Assembly: GCA_023957125.1 (NCBI GenBank)
Contig: JAMLHL010000001.1
Span: forward strand, 310,001 to 374,000
DNA length: 64,000 nt
Source of the DNA: Chitinophagaceae bacterium
GTDB taxonomy: Bacteria; Bacteroidota; Bacteroidia; Chitinophagales; Chitinophagaceae
Direction of reading: 5' to 3'
Position numbers and translations under genes: made by a program. The stretch's first letter is position 1. The number at the start of each line of letters is the position of its first letter. Below are positions 53,497 through 62,246 of the stretch, piece by piece. A model generated the notes under the pieces. The model was given only the letters and a program-made list of their open reading frames with translations, searched no databases and was not told where the DNA came from.

Positions 53497-55824
53497 TTAT
53501 CCAACTTTTTCACTTACCGATAACCGCAAAGCGTGGGCGGCGTCCACCATTGCTTCCAACGCCTTTTTGGTTTCTTCCCAATGCCTGGTTTTTAACCCGC
53601 AATCCGGATTTACCCAAAGCTGCCCTGCCGGGATAACGGCTATCGCCTTTTCCATCAGCGCTACCATTTCGTCTTTTGAAGGCACCCTGGGCGAATGGAT
53701 GTCATACACGCCGGGGCCGATATCGTTGGGATATTTAAAGTCTGAAAAAGCGTTGAGCAGTTCCATCTGCGAACGCGAACATTCAATGGTGATCACGTCG
53801 GCATCCATCTCCGCGATGTTTTGGATGATATCATTAAACTCGGAATAGCACATGTGGGTATGGATCTGCGTTTCATCTTTTACCCCCCCGGCGGCAATAC
53901 GGAAGGCCCGAACGGCCCATTGCAGGTACTGTTGCCATTTGTCTTTCCGTAATGGCAACCCTTCCCGGATGGCAGGCTCATCAATCTGGATAATACTGAT
54001 CCCCGCTTTTTCCAGGTCGGTCACCTCATCGCGTATGGCCAAGGCAATTTGCATGCAGGTTGCACTCCGCGGCTGATCGTTGCGTACGAAGCTCCACTGT
54101 AAAATAGTAACCGGGCCTGTGAGCATCCCCTTTACCTTTTTATCCGTCAAAGATTGCGCATAGGCAGTCCATTTTACGGTCATGGGCGCCGGCCGGCTCA
54201 CATCGCCATAAATGATGGGTGGCTTAACGCAACGGCTGCCATAGCTTTGCACCCATCCGTTTTGAGTGAACGCAAAGCCGTTCAGTTGTTCACCAAAATA
54301 CTCCACCATATCATTGCGTTCAAATTCGCCGTGCACCAAAACGTCTATGCCTGCGGCTTCCTGCCAGCGGATAGCTTCTGCCGTTTCTTTTGCAATGAGC
54401 GCATCGTAAGCCTCTTGCGTGAGAGCGCCTTTCTTAAGCCGGGCTCTCCAACTTCTTACTTCGGGAGTCTGCGGAAAGGATCCGATGGTAGTAGTGGGGA
54501 ACAAAGGCAACTGCAATGCTTCCTGTTGTTTTATTTTGCGTACGGTATGGCTGTTTTCCCGGCGGTCATCCCGGGCAGTGATCCCGGCAACCCGCTGCTT
54601 TACCTCAGGGTTGTGGATCAGTGATGAGCTGCTCCGGCTTTTATTGGCATTGATATTTTCCTGTAACCGTGTGTTTACTTCTGCCGTATTTTCATCGTTT
54701 GCCAGTTGCTTCAGCGTAACCACTTCTCCTGTTTTTTGCTTCGCAAAAGCCAGCCATTGTTTTATCCCGGGCGTTAATACCTGCTCATTGGTTTCCAGGT
54801 CAAGGTCGCAGGGAACGTGCAGCAAAGAGCAGGATGGCGCTATCCATATCCGTTCATTCCCGATCTTTTCCGCTGCCTTGCGGATCAGGTTGAGCGACTG
54901 CTGAAAATTGTTTTTCCAGATATTCCGGCCATCTACCACACCTAAGGACAGCATTGTCTTTGTTTTTACAAAATCCGTTGCCAGGATATCGTCCAACTGC
55001 AGGGGGCAGCGTACCAGGTCGAGGTGAATGGTTTGTACCGGTAAGCCCAGCGCGGTTTGCAGGTTTGACCCGTAGCATTCAAAATAGCTTGCCAGGATAA
55101 GGTGCAGATTGGGAACCGCCCGTTTTATTTCTTCATACGTTTTTATTAACACCTGCCGCTCTTTTTCTGAAAGATCCAGGGAGAGGCAGGGCTCATCCAA
55201 CTGCACATAATGCGCATTGCTTTCATCTAATTGCTTTAGCACTTCAATATAAACAGGCAGCAAACGGCCGATCAGTTCCAGCCGGTGGAAACCCTCTTCT
55301 TTTTCTTTGCCCAACAGCAAATACGATACCGGCCCCAACAGTACGGGCTTTGCATTAAAGCCGGACTGTTTCGCTTCCCTGAATTCACTGAGCGCTTTGT
55401 GGCAGTACAGGCTGAATTTTTGATTGGCGGTAAACTCCGGAACAATGTAATGGTAATTGGTGTCAAACCATTTCGTCATTTCCATCGCTGTAATGTCGAA
55501 GCCGTCCTGCTGGTATCCTCTTGCCATAGCAAAAAGCAGATCAATATCCGGCAGTTGCTCCTTCTCCATCAGCGTATGGTATCTTTCGGGGATAGCGCCC
55601 ACCATAAGGCTGGTATCCAGCACCTGGTCGTAGAAAGAAAAATCGTTGCAGGGAACCAGGTCTATACCTGCGTCTTTTTGCAGTTGCCAGTTTTGCAGGC
55701 GGATGGTTTTTCCCGTTTGCAGGAGTTGCTCCACAGGCAGCTTCCCCGCCCAGTATTGCTCGGAAGCTTTTTTGAGTTCACGCCGGCTGCCTATCCTCGG
55801 GTAGCCTAAGTTGTGCGTTTGCAT
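53497..55824 (-). CDS. metE: B12-independent methionine synthase
   Basis: 775 residues, normal MetE length. It transfers a methyl group from methyltetrahydrofolate polyglutamate to homocysteine. The N-terminal half begins NLGYPRIGSRRELKKASEQY. The C-terminal catalytic half has the zinc ligands in HTHMCYSEFND (His, Cys), in VITIECSRS (Glu) and in WVNPDCGLKTR (Cys). A cobalamin riboswitch about 180 bp upstream should turn the gene off when B12 is available, when a MetH enzyme encoded elsewhere can take over. A strong terminator follows. Confidence 0.97.
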   Translation of the reverse strand: MQTHNLGYPRIGSRRELKKASEQYWAGKLPVEQLLQTGKTIRLQNWQLQKDAGIDLVPCNDFSFYDQVLDTSLMVGAIPERYHTLMEKEQLPDIDLLFAMARGYQQDGFDITAMEMTKWFDTNYHYIVPEFTANQKFSLYCHKALSEFREAKQSGFNAKPVLLGPVSYLLLGKEKEEGFHRLELIGRLLPVYIEVLKQLDESNAHYVQLDEPCLSLDLSEKERQVLIKTYEEIKRAVPNLHLILASYFECYGSNLQTALGLPVQTIHLDLVRCPLQLDDILATDFVKTKTMLSLGVVDGRNIWKNNFQQSLNLIRKAAEKIGNERIWIAPSCSLLHVPCDLDLETNEQVLTPGIKQWLAFAKQKTGEVVTLKQLANDENTAEVNTRLQENINANKSRSSSSLIHNPEVKQRVAGITARDDRRENSHTVRKIKQQEALQLPLFPTTTIGSFPQTPEVRSWRARLKKGALTQEAYDALIAKETAEAIRWQEAAGIDVLVHGEFERNDMVEYFGEQLNGFAFTQNGWVQSYGSRCVKPPIIYGDVSRPAPMTVKWTAYAQSLTDKKVKGMLTGPVTILQWSFVRNDQPRSATCMQIALAIRDEVTDLEKAGISIIQIDEPAIREGLPLRKDKWQQYLQWAVRAFRIAAGGVKDETQIHTHMCYSEFNDIIQNIAEMDADVITIECSRSQMELLNAFSDFKYPNDIGPGVYDIHSPRVPSKDEMVALMEKAIAVIPAGQLWVNPDCGLKTRHWEETKKALEAMVDAAHALRLSVSEKVG

Positions 55825-56007
55825 GTTTGTTGCTTTTTAATTGATAAAAGATCCGTTAAAAGCTCTTGCCAGACTTCCGGTACTTAGGGTGGTAAAAAGA
55901 ACAGTGCATACGGCGTTACCTGTACAGACAGCGAACTGACTGCATACATTAACATGTAACACCAACTGACTGCGGCTTTATACCACGAAAGCACTGTCAA
56001 TACAAGA

Positions 56008-56175
56008 AGGCAGGTCTCCTGGCTTGTAACATTTTTACCATCCTTCCCATGGCGCCAAGACGCTACAGTGGATATCCGCGGTAAAAACGCTGGCGTTACT
56101 TACAGTTGCGGGACAGCTTGTGATTTGCACACAATTCCCTATTAATCCCGCCATCGGCGGGAACCTTTTTGTTTG
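56008..56175 (-). promoter_or_regulatory. Cobalamin riboswitch upstream of metE
   Basis: Read on the minus strand, the conserved order is present: a P2-like GC stem (TTCCCGCC, then GGCGGGA), TTAATAGGGAA, GTGTGCAAATCACAAGC, CTGTCCCGCAACTGTAAG, a variable arm, and the B12 box AGCCAGGAGACCTGCC at 56008-56023. These match the core of adenosylcobalamin/cobalamin aptamers. It lies in the metE leader, about 185 bp before the ATG. B12 binding is expected to stop metE expression. The expression platform between 55825 and 56007 was not resolved by eye. Confidence 0.92.
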
Positions 56176-56207
56176 ATGAAGAAATGGAGTAAAGAACTTA
56201 TGAACTG

Positions 56208-56215
56208 CAAATATA
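56208..56215 (-). promoter_or_regulatory. Candidate -7 element for the metE leader
   Basis: TATATTTG on the minus strand fits the Bacteroidota TAnnTTTG -7 box. It is placed so that transcription would begin just before the riboswitch. I find no good TTTG box 19-21 bp upstream, so support is partial. The stretch 56216-56383 holds nothing else I can name. Confidence 0.4.
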
Positions 56216-56383
56216 CAACAGGAACCGATATTACACCCGGAGCAGGAAAGCAGGCGCAAATTTAGGTGGTTGCCGGAGTTCCTGGTCAGGTATATAACCT
56301 TTGTGCAAAAGCCGGCATAACCCTATTTTATGCAAACGCCTTCGTTGCGCCGGCAGCAAAAAATTATTAACCGGACATTTGGT

Positions 56384-58756
56384 TTACCGCTTTAACAGCC
56401 ACACATCCGAAATGCGGGAATGTAGTCGCCAGTTCAGGTTAGATTCTTCCGGCTCATCAAAGGTTACAGTTATTTTTCCATCGCCTGTAAGCGATAACGG
56501 AACGATCCATTCTTTAAAACCATCTGCTTCTTTATGGTATAATACGGGCGAAAGTCTTACCCCATCCACACGAAGCAGCGCGTCGCCGTAGCCGCAAACC
56601 CTGATCATATACCTTACACCGGGTTCCAGGTTGCCATACTCCAGCACAGGGCTTCCCTGGAACAATTGCGAAGAAAGCCGCTTACGACTGAAGCCATTGT
56701 CCCACCAGGCCACATCGGTAGCGTCGTAAGAAGTCGTTTTCACCCGGGGGCCTTTGCTCACGCTGGACACATCATCATAATAACTGCCGTTGCCGGGATT
56801 TTCCCAGTTGGCGATCGTTCGCAGGGCGGCGATCTGTTCTTTAGCGGTTTTCACGGTGTCTATCTTCTTAAACTCATCAGACAGCCACCAGCGGTTATTC
56901 AACGGGTAATCCACATGGTCGAGCACCGCGCCTCTCTCATAATTTTTCGCCTTGTATTTGGGCACACTGGTTTGCAATCCTATAGAGGCAAAAAGATCCG
57001 CGCACAAGTCTTCGATCCTTTTTCTTAATTCCGGTGCCACCGGTTGCAGGTCGGCTTTATTTACCGTTGCCAGCGCTTTATCCATGGTTTCTTTTATATT
57101 CCCTGGCTCTGTCACGGCAAGTAATTGATTGGCCTTTTTTTCCAGGGATTGTTCATACAGCAGTCTCCGGCGGGTATAGGTGTCGTAATAAGCGCGCAAC
57201 AGCAGCATCTGCCAGCGCCAGTTTCCTTTTAGTCCGGGATGTCCCGACTCTAATTGCCTCCAGAAGGAAAAAGTGGCTTCCACGCCGCCATTTTCGGCTA
57301 AAGGGCCGTTCCAGTTGCGCTCCAGCGCGGTGATGCCATCGGCTGCCGGCGCTTCAACTGCATCACTAAAAAAGAACTTGCTATACTGTTTCAAAATTTC
57401 ATCCACATCCATCTGCGGATCCCAGCTCCGCATGCTCCAGATTACCTTGTTGACGTCATCGTGACAACCGTCGGAGTAGGATACAAAGCCATCTGTAAAG
57501 GGGGCATAAGTTTGTTGGATCTTGGCAAACGCATAAGGCCGCGGGTTTACTGGTTCACGGCCTAACGTTAACGCGTAGGCCTGGTCGAACTGTTCAACCG
57601 GGAACTCACAGCGTACGGAGTGGGTGATATCGGGATATTGCCGGTGCTTGTATGACGCGGGCAGCCGGTACCGGGTTTCGGCAATCGGCGGACTACCCGG
57701 GCCCGATACCACGCCTTCCAGCCACGCAGGTTTTTCCTGGTTGAGGTAACGATAAAAATAATCGGTCTCTTCCACATTGAAGCCCTGCAGGGAAATCCAT
57801 ATTTTAGCGTTGGGATGATATTTGATCAGCCGGTCATGTAAGTCTTTGAGAAAAGGCAACACTTCCGAAGGATGATTGTTTCCCGGATCGCCTCCGGGGA
57901 AAAAGATATGATCCAGGCGTGGGCACTCCCTGTAAAACTTCTCGTGCTTGTCCAGTTCTGCGTTTCGCTTAACCTTGTCTGTGAGGTCAAATGTTGCCGG
58001 CGTCCATACCCAATAATCCATATCGTATTTCCGGCAGATCTCGCTGATGCGGATGTTCATCGCGGCTGCCGGTATGGTAAAAAGCGGACTGGGCTTTTCT
58101 TCTTCGTGGAAAGGAATTCCCTCCACGGCATTGGAACCGAAAATGGCCAGGTCGCGGATGTATTGATCGTATTGCGCTACCGTCCAGGCATCGTAAGAGT
58201 TGGCAGTGGTACGGTAGCCCAACTGGTGCCCCCTGACAGGATACGCCGGTGAAGTGGCAATGTCTGTTCCTCCGAGGATAGCCAGGCTGTTTTTACCCAT
58301 CTTCAGGTGCCTCAGCAGCCAGCCAACGCCAAATAATACACCGCGGTTATCGGCTCCGATGATCCAAACAGTGGGGGTATTTGCAGTCATGCTGCTTACT
58401 ACGCGAAACCCTTCTTTTTTATATTCAGCGCCATTTTTATCATACCTTACGGGAATAGCGGCACCCGTCAATTGCTCATCGGTTGATAATACCAGGGCAA
58501 TGACCGGTGTATTTTTTTTTGGCCAACTACCGACTTGTTTTAGATTCACCCCTGTCCGTTTGGCAATTTCTTCAGAGAGCACCTGGGAAACTGTGGTGCG
58601 CATTTCTGTGGAAATGGAGGGGGAGGTGATAATAACAGCATTTTTGAGCTGTACCGTTTGTGCCACCGAGGGGCGGGTAAACGCAAGGAATGTTATAACA
58701 ACAGATACGACCTGTCCTCTAACCGGGAAGCAGGCTGAATAAAGTGATCGAAGCAT
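56384..58756 (-). CDS. Putative secreted glycoside hydrolase with GH20b-like N-terminal domain
   Basis: About 790 residues from ATG 58756, with a signal peptide (VSVVITFLAFTRPSVAQ). The N-terminal ~120 residues look like the GH20b/GH67-type alpha-beta domain (VSQVLSEEIAKRTGVNL, TPTVWIIGADNRGVLFGVGW). A barrel-like region follows: PAYPVRGHQLGYRTTANSYD, YDQYIRDLAIFGSNAVEGIP, DYWVWTPATFDLTD, HIFFPGGDPGNNHPSE, KIWISLQGFN. The C-terminus is beta-rich. It probably cuts a terminal sugar or uronic acid from a glycan outside the cell. The exact family and catalytic residues are not identified. ATG 58792 is an alternative start. Confidence 0.78.
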   Translation of the reverse strand: MLRSLYSACFPVRGQVVSVVITFLAFTRPSVAQTVQLKNAVIITSPSISTEMRTTVSQVLSEEIAKRTGVNLKQVGSWPKKNTPVIALVLSTDEQLTGAAIPVRYDKNGAEYKKEGFRVVSSMTANTPTVWIIGADNRGVLFGVGWLLRHLKMGKNSLAILGGTDIATSPAYPVRGHQLGYRTTANSYDAWTVAQYDQYIRDLAIFGSNAVEGIPFHEEEKPSPLFTIPAAAMNIRISEICRKYDMDYWVWTPATFDLTDKVKRNAELDKHEKFYRECPRLDHIFFPGGDPGNNHPSEVLPFLKDLHDRLIKYHPNAKIWISLQGFNVEETDYFYRYLNQEKPAWLEGVVSGPGSPPIAETRYRLPASYKHRQYPDITHSVRCEFPVEQFDQAYALTLGREPVNPRPYAFAKIQQTYAPFTDGFVSYSDGCHDDVNKVIWSMRSWDPQMDVDEILKQYSKFFFSDAVEAPAADGITALERNWNGPLAENGGVEATFSFWRQLESGHPGLKGNWRWQMLLLRAYYDTYTRRRLLYEQSLEKKANQLLAVTEPGNIKETMDKALATVNKADLQPVAPELRKRIEDLCADLFASIGLQTSVPKYKAKNYERGAVLDHVDYPLNNRWWLSDEFKKIDTVKTAKEQIAALRTIANWENPGNGSYYDDVSSVSKGPRVKTTSYDATDVAWWDNGFSRKRLSSQLFQGSPVLEYGNLEPGVRYMIRVCGYGDALLRVDGVRLSPVLYHKEADGFKEWIVPLSLTGDGKITVTFDEPEESNLNWRLHSRISDVWLLKR

Positions 58757-59101
58757 TTGTAAAGGAGAAAATGAAGGAGCGTTTATACTCATTACAGAAC
58801 GTTTATAGTGCGCCGGGGTGGTATTGCGGCCCGCAGATGATCGTTGTAAAATACGGTGTCCGGGGTCAGGCAATTCGTTTCTGGCTGTCGCCGTCCCGGG
58901 TTATGCCGACTCCTGCAACCAGAGACCTGAAACAGGGAGTAAGATGTTTGAGAGTTAGGAATACTCAACTGAAAAAACTCCTGATCAAAAGCTCAGGACG
59001 GACCCTCCTATTCATTCGGGCAGCCCATCCATCCGTCAGGGCAAGCCTTCTCACATTTTCACCGCCATCCATTTCAAATCGTACATTTCAAATCTGGCAT
59101 C
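58757..59101. other. Intergenic stretch, nothing identified
   Basis: About 345 bases between the glycosidase start and the metallo-hydrolase stop. No convincing gene, riboswitch or strong hairpin is seen. A weak palindrome TTGAGAGTT...TACTCAA lies near 58950-58970. Confidence 0.5.
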
Positions 59102-59944
59102 CTACAGACTCTCCAGCTTAAAGACCTCTTTCATCCGGATTCCCCTGTCAGTCATATGGAGGGTGCAACATTCATACAACGGATCGTGCTCAAAAAATAA
59201 TACAAAATTATTCTGCAGCGCTTCCTGCAAAAAAGCCTTCTTTTCCCGGAGAGTGGTTAGCGGGAACATATCATACGACATAACATAAGGAATGGGAATA
59301 TGCCCAACAGAAGGAAGCAGGTCTGCTACATACACCAGTGTTTTGCCTTTGTAATTATTGATCTGCGGCAGCATCATGGCGTGGGTATGCCCGTTTACAA
59401 AGCGGATAGATACATGCTCCGAAAAAGGGATATCCTCGATTACCTCTATGAATTTCAATTTCCCGCTGTCCCGGATAGGTTGAATATTTTCTTTCAGGAA
59501 GGAAGCTTTTTCCCTGTCATTGGGTTTAATAGCCCATTGCCAGTGTTGTTCATTACTCCAATACACGGCATTTTTGAAAGCCGGGGCCATTTTATTTTTT
59601 TCAATCACAATAGCGCCTCCCACATGGTCAAAATGCAGATGAGTGAGCAACACATCGGTAATATCGTTGCGATGAAAACCATAACGGGCCAATGATCTGT
59701 CCAGCGTATCTTCTCCATGCAGATAGTAATGGCTGAAGAATTTTGCATCCTGCTTATCGCCAATACCGGTATCCACAAGAATCAGCCGGTCGCCATCGCG
59801 GATGAGCAAACACCGCATAGCCCAGGTGCACAGATTATTTTCATCTGCTGGGTTTAGTTTATTCCATATGCTTTTAGGCACCACCCCAAACATAGCGCCG
59901 CCATCTAATTTAAAAAGCCCGGTATTGATGGAATACAGTTCCAT
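59102..59944 (-). CDS. MBL-fold metallo-hydrolase
   Basis: 280 residues. The metallo-beta-lactamase fold is clear: RDGDRLILVDTGIGDKQD, the zinc motif VLLTHLHFDHVGG, later RFVNGHTHAMMLPQI and LVYVADLLPSVGHIPIPYVM. The order and length fit the quorum-quenching-lactonase / MBL-hydrolase branch, but the substrate is unknown. No signal peptide, so cytoplasmic. It follows the MutS-like gene in the same direction, with a palindromic repeat between. Confidence 0.92.
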   Translation of the reverse strand: MELYSINTGLFKLDGGAMFGVVPKSIWNKLNPADENNLCTWAMRCLLIRDGDRLILVDTGIGDKQDAKFFSHYYLHGEDTLDRSLARYGFHRNDITDVLLTHLHFDHVGGAIVIEKNKMAPAFKNAVYWSNEQHWQWAIKPNDREKASFLKENIQPIRDSGKLKFIEVIEDIPFSEHVSIRFVNGHTHAMMLPQINNYKGKTLVYVADLLPSVGHIPIPYVMSYDMFPLTTLREKKAFLQEALQNNFVLFFEHDPLYECCTLHMTDRGIRMKEVFKLESL

Positions 59945-59976
59945 ACTTCAATATTAATGAATTTTGAAACACAAAT

Positions 59977-60116
59977 ATCAATGGGTGCGTTCCAGATCAG
60001 CACTCCTCCCGCAACTTTCCGGTTGGTTAAGACATGTAACCGGCAGCGGGATACCGGCCGGGTTATGTGAGACACCTGTCGGGGCGATCGGCCCGGCGGC
60101 TGGTGCTGCAAATACC
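59977..60116. repeat. Palindromic intergenic repeat, possible relative of the cruciform family
   Basis: It begins TGGGTGCGTTCC, the exact reverse complement of the right end of the copy at 53221 (GGAACGCACCCA). Inside are a hairpin CCGGTT / AACCGG (about 60018-60042) flanked by CCCGC / GCGGG, and a GC-rich stem around CCGGCCGGG. The outer stem is not well kept, so membership is tentative. Confidence 0.45.
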
Positions 60117-61922
60117 TCAACCTGCCAAAATATTCTCATCGCCTTCAATTATTCCCATCTTCCTCATCAGGAATGAAGCGTTTTTATTTCTTGCTACCCC
60201 ACGACGCAAAGTATAGTCGAAATGTAAGACCCCATCCCGGATCACACTTTCAAAACAATAATTGCCGATCACGCCTTTATGCGAATCTTCAAGCGAAGCC
60301 AGCACCAGGTCGTGCGTTGCAAAAAGGGTCAGGCAGTTGTATTGCAATAGTTGTTTGATAAACTGCTCCGAGCCGCTGGTCTTATCTCCCGAATTGGTGC
60401 CGCGAAGGATCTCGTCTATCAACACGAGCGCGGGCTTACCGTTTTTAAGGCGAAGAATGATCTGCTGCAACCGCTTCAGCTCGGCCATAAAATAAGAAGT
60501 TTGTTCATGCAGGGAATCGCTTATCCGGATGGAGGTGAATATCTCCATAGGCGTAAAAACAAACCTTTCGGCACAAACCGGCGCTCCGCTTTGTGCAAGG
60601 ATAAGATTAACGCCCAACGTTCTCAAAAAAGTGGTCTTCCCCGACATATTGGAACCGGTGATCAGCAGCAGCCTGCCGCTTTTTCCCAATTCGAGGTCAT
60701 TGCCAATACGGCTGGTTTCAGAAATTAACGGGTGCGCCATCTGCCTGGCCTCGATAAAAGGCGCGCTGCCTTCGGCGACCGAAGGGTATGCAAACCGGGG
60801 ATTGTTGAATGCAAAACCCGCTAATGCATTCAAACATTCAATATGCCCTGCGGTATGCAGCCAGTCTTCAAACTGATCCTGGTATTTCTCCTTCCATTGA
60901 TCAAGGGTCAATATACATTGAAGATCATAGACAATCAGGGTATTCAGAAAAAAGTTCACCAGCAGGTTTAACCGCTGATCCAAAAGCGAGGAGATTTTTG
61001 CCAGCTTGTGAATGGCGCGATGGGCATCCAATGCCTTCAGCCGTAATTGCTGAAGCAGCGATGACGTCCCGGCGTCCACGGCGGCATAATCTTTCAAAAT
61101 AGAAGCATATTGCTTCAGAATCTGTTGCTTTTTTCCTATTAGCTGATGCTGCCGGGTGATGTACTTCGAATATCGCCCGGTAATGATCCACGCAACAGCC
61201 GCTCCCAGCGCTATATACAAAATTTCACCGGTAGCGATATAATATAAAAAAGCGGGAATATTATACAGGGGCAGCAACCACCGTAATCCCCGGAGCAGTT
61301 TTTTTCTATGCAAACTTTTTCCCGGCTCCGACCAGGCTTCAATGCCATGCAGGTGGCTCTCCTTATCCTTATTCATCAATCCCCCTGCCGTAATCAACTG
61401 TCTCCGCTCCGGTTGCCCGGCAAACACCTGTACCGCCTGCTGCCGCTGTTCTATTGCTTCAGCCGCCGGCAGCGTTTGCAACAGCAGGGATGATAATGCC
61501 GATTTTCCGTGCGAAGTGGTGCAGCGATTGATGAGATGGAAAAGAGACCCGGGTCCAAAAATATCCAGATCATCTGCGTAATCTCCATCCTTTAAGAAGC
61601 TCCTGCCATCATCCATTTGATTAGGCTCGCCATGCAGCATTCCTGACTCATTGTTATTGACAAACAAAAGGTTCTCCTCCAGGGCTTTTTTTTCTTTCAA
61701 TTGCCAGGCATATGCCACTAAGAAAAAGAAAATCAGTAAAAACAGCAGGGAAAGCAGGAGCAGCCCAATGGAAAACTGCTTAAAGACGTAATAACCGGAA
61801 AAACAAAAGACCAGGAAAGTGAGCGTCCGCAGGAAAGCCGACAGCCTTATCTTTTTCTGTGATGACCGGACAGCCTGCGTATAATACGCCGTCTTCTGCT
61901 CATAAAATGATCCTGCAGTCAT
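60117..61922 (-). CDS. Membrane-associated MutS-like ATPase
   Basis: 601 residues. The C-terminal ~250 residues are a MutS domain V ATPase: Walker A LITGSNMSGKTTFLRTL, then ISDSLHEQTSYFMAELKRLQ, Walker B PALVLIDEILRGTNSGDKTS, and LTLFATHDLVLAS. The N-terminal mismatch-binding and connector domains of MutS are absent. Instead there are two pairs of membrane helices (about 30-75 and 220-250) around a helical lever-like region. It therefore does not look like a mismatch-repair enzyme; such proteins are common in Bacteroidota with unknown role. It starts 15 bp after a tiny membrane gene. Confidence 0.9.
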   Translation of the reverse strand: MTAGSFYEQKTAYYTQAVRSSQKKIRLSAFLRTLTFLVFCFSGYYVFKQFSIGLLLLSLLFLLIFFFLVAYAWQLKEKKALEENLLFVNNNESGMLHGEPNQMDDGRSFLKDGDYADDLDIFGPGSLFHLINRCTTSHGKSALSSLLLQTLPAAEAIEQRQQAVQVFAGQPERRQLITAGGLMNKDKESHLHGIEAWSEPGKSLHRKKLLRGLRWLLPLYNIPAFLYYIATGEILYIALGAAVAWIITGRYSKYITRQHQLIGKKQQILKQYASILKDYAAVDAGTSSLLQQLRLKALDAHRAIHKLAKISSLLDQRLNLLVNFFLNTLIVYDLQCILTLDQWKEKYQDQFEDWLHTAGHIECLNALAGFAFNNPRFAYPSVAEGSAPFIEARQMAHPLISETSRIGNDLELGKSGRLLLITGSNMSGKTTFLRTLGVNLILAQSGAPVCAERFVFTPMEIFTSIRISDSLHEQTSYFMAELKRLQQIILRLKNGKPALVLIDEILRGTNSGDKTSGSEQFIKQLLQYNCLTLFATHDLVLASLEDSHKGVIGNYCFESVIRDGVLHFDYTLRRGVARNKNASFLMRKMGIIEGDENILAG

Positions 61923-61937
61923 TTGCCTGACTGAAGA

Positions 61938-62096
61938 TTATATGATATCCAACGATTTAGCAAAGAAATACACAACAAAGGGAAGCGTAACCGTAATGAA
62001 GTTTCCCGCATATACATATACCAGGAAAAAAACGACAACGGAAAGCAGAAAAAGCAACCAGTAAAGACCGCGGGATTTTTTATTGGCAGTATCCAT
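61938..62096 (-). CDS. 52-residue membrane protein upstream of the MutS-like gene
   Basis: From ATG 62096: a basic start MDTANKKSRG, one long or two short hydrophobic helices (WLLFLLSVVVFFLVYVYAG and VTLPFVVYFFAKSLDII), then TAA at 61938. The codons follow normal coding usage, and the frame opens 15 bp before the MutS-like ATG in the same direction. No family is recognised. The membrane location matches that of its neighbour, so a small partner subunit is possible. Short length lowers certainty. Confidence 0.6.
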   Translation of the reverse strand: MDTANKKSRGLYWLLFLLSVVVFFLVYVYAGNFITVTLPFVVYFFAKSLDII

Positions 62097-62246
62097 GTCT
62101 GATGATTAGTTTGCAGCAAATATAACAAGGATTTACTTGCGGGAGAAGGGAAGGAGAAAATTTATGCCCCGAAAGTATTTTTGTTCTCTTTACATTTACA
62201 GCAGGGGTTTTATAAAAATTTCCCAAAGCCAATCCTAACCACATAT

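Noticed and set aside
61919..62128. Longer minus-strand frame upstream of the MutS-like gene
   Set aside because: It is the out-of-frame shadow of the 52-residue membrane gene at 61938-62096, which has the better start, codon pattern and spacing.
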